A stretch of 36,319 bases of DNA from assembly GCA_031254875.1 (NCBI GenBank), contig JAIRTW010000037.1:1-36319 (forward strand), read 5' to 3'. Of the stretch, positions 35,411-36,319 are shown in pieces. The notes beneath the pieces are model-generated. The model made no database searches. It saw nothing but the letters and a program-made list of their open reading frames with translations, and was not told the origin of the DNA. Each line of letters opens with the position of its first letter. The first letter of the stretch is position 1. The translations under genes were made by a program, and so were the position numbers. Origin of the DNA: Candidatus Bathycorpusculum termitum (GTDB lineage Archaea; Thermoproteota; Bathyarchaeia; Bathyarchaeales; Bathycorpusculaceae).

Positions 35411-35811
35411 AAGTTATCTGAAACGTAATGTATACCGGCACATTTCTATTTTGCTCTAAAGCAAACACATTCTTTATCCATAAAAAATCGTGTTATTTAA
35501 ACCGATAAAGGTGAGATGAACAAAATGGAGATGCACTAAACCTCAAATAATGGATTGCTGGAAGAATGCCAACGGGAAGCAACCAAGAAGAATCTATGAA
35601 TATGCATAACTAAATCCTTCACCTGTATGCTGGCTGTCTAAAGAAAAGAAACCAGAATCTAAAATTAACCGATTAACTTTGGTTTTTGGGTGTTTGAGTC
35701 TGATAGTGTTTTGGTGCTTTAATGGATTTTATGTGTGTAGTGTGATGGCATACATGTGACCGCTTATATGTACAGCAACGTTCCAGTACTGCCTGTTTGG
35801 GAAGCATTTAT
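35411..35811. other. Gene-free region before the terminal surface-protein gene
   Basis: About 400 nt of AT-rich sequence. It has only very short open frames (for example an 8-codon one beginning ATGAACAAAATG near 35516). It should carry the divergent promoters of the flanking genes. A single TGTACA occurs near 35769, which is not significant alone. No RNA gene is recognised. Confidence 0.45.
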
Positions 35812-36319
35812 ATGGACAGGAATATTAAAAAATTCAAATTTAAGTTATCTAATTTCCGTACAAGTTTGTTATTTGTTTCTTTACTGTTTGTGTTGTTGTT
35901 TTCTTCAACGCCTTGTGTGTTGACGGCACAAGGTGCCGAATTCAATGTTGTTTCTGTTAAGGATCCGGATATGCTTAGGTCTGCTGTTAGCACTGCCGCG
36001 GAGAGTGGTGTGCCGGTTGTTATTGTCTTAGAAAACGATATTACCCTAACTGAAACGGCACTTACTATTTCTCATAACGCAGATGTTACATTAACAAGTA
36101 ATAATGCATTAGTACGTGAGAACGGGGTTGAATTTTTTAGGTTAATTGGCGTAACTGACGCGAATACTATTCTTGTTGATGACCGTGGAGTGCTGAGACT
36201 CGAAGGGGTAATTGATGTTCTTGGTCATATAGAGGGTGAGAAAGTAATTACTCTTGAGGCCACTTGTACTGCTGAGGGCGCTTGGGAAATCAGTTGTATC
36301 GTTTGTGATGAATTACTTG
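35812..36319 (+). CDS. Secreted surface protein, N-terminal part (runs off the window)
   Basis: An open frame from ATG 35812 to the last base, with no stop (169 codons visible). A signal peptide is clear: a basic start (MDRNIKKFKFKLSNF), a hydrophobic core LLFVSLLFVLLFSS and likely cleavage after LTAQGA. Next comes a beta-rich segment (DPDMLRSAVSTAAESG, IVLENDITLTETALTIS, LRLEGVIDVLG), as at the start of right-handed beta-helix adhesins. Then comes a C-x(n)-C-x2-C motif (ATCTAEGAWEISCIVCDELL), reminiscent of repeat modules in bacterial surface proteins. No Shine-Dalgarno is seen. The size and full domain content are unknown because of truncation. Confidence 0.75.
   Translation, partial: MDRNIKKFKFKLSNFRTSLLFVSLLFVLLFSSTPCVLTAQGAEFNVVSVKDPDMLRSAVSTAAESGVPVVIVLENDITLTETALTISHNADVTLTSNNALVRENGVEFFRLIGVTDANTILVDDRGVLRLEGVIDVLGHIEGEKVITLEATCTAEGAWEISCIVCDELL

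Noticed and set aside
35768-35773. A TGTACA box upstream of the last gene
   Set aside because: A single hexamer without a partner is expected by chance.

Overview
This window is archaeal. It opens inside a 16S rRNA gene whose sequence reads as the Bathyarchaeia (Miscellaneous Crenarchaeotic Group) type; that placement is from memory of the group and was not computed. Ribosomal protein L37e, an LSm protein, an archaeal-type SRP RNA, an AbrB-PhoU fusion and TATA-like boxes about 25 nt before genes agree with it. The 16S 3' end carries the anti-Shine-Dalgarno CACCTCCT, and several starts below were chosen by matches to it. The ~36 kb length and the cut genes at both ends would suit an environmental fosmid insert, but this is only inference.

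Layout. 1-1267: 3' part of 16S rRNA, followed by about 700 nt with no gene, no tRNA and no 23S. 1970-7298: a Thr/Pro-rich surface protein, a winged-helix protein, CutA, a membrane-anchored HExxH protein and a membrane polyferredoxin. 7677-13566: a tryptophan operon trpE-G-D-C-B-A in which every junction is a 4-nt ATGA overlap. It is preceded by a perfect palindrome made of two TGTACA boxes, and it lacks trpF. 13619-13940: SRP RNA. 14373-14900: GIY-YIG-type protein with a Lys-rich repeat tail.

15245-29474 is a phosphate/polyphosphate region. It contains ppk1, a three-domain CHAD + calcineurin-like phosphoesterase + HD protein, ppx (also with an HD domain) and a convergent ppk2. Next come an orphan PAS histidine kinase, pstSCAB-phoU on the minus strand, and a divergent AbrB-PhoU regulator. 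Together these could import phosphate, store it as polyphosphate, release it again and sense the state. The three-domain protein is the most unusual item in the window.

29593-36319: a small Cys-rich protein, a HAD phosphatase, a hypothetical protein, the LSm-L37e pair, a DedA/VTT-like membrane protein with a PUA protein, a multi-helix membrane protein of the MscS-associated TM-repeat type, a helix-hairpin-helix-like protein, and the 5' part of a secreted surface protein that runs off the end.
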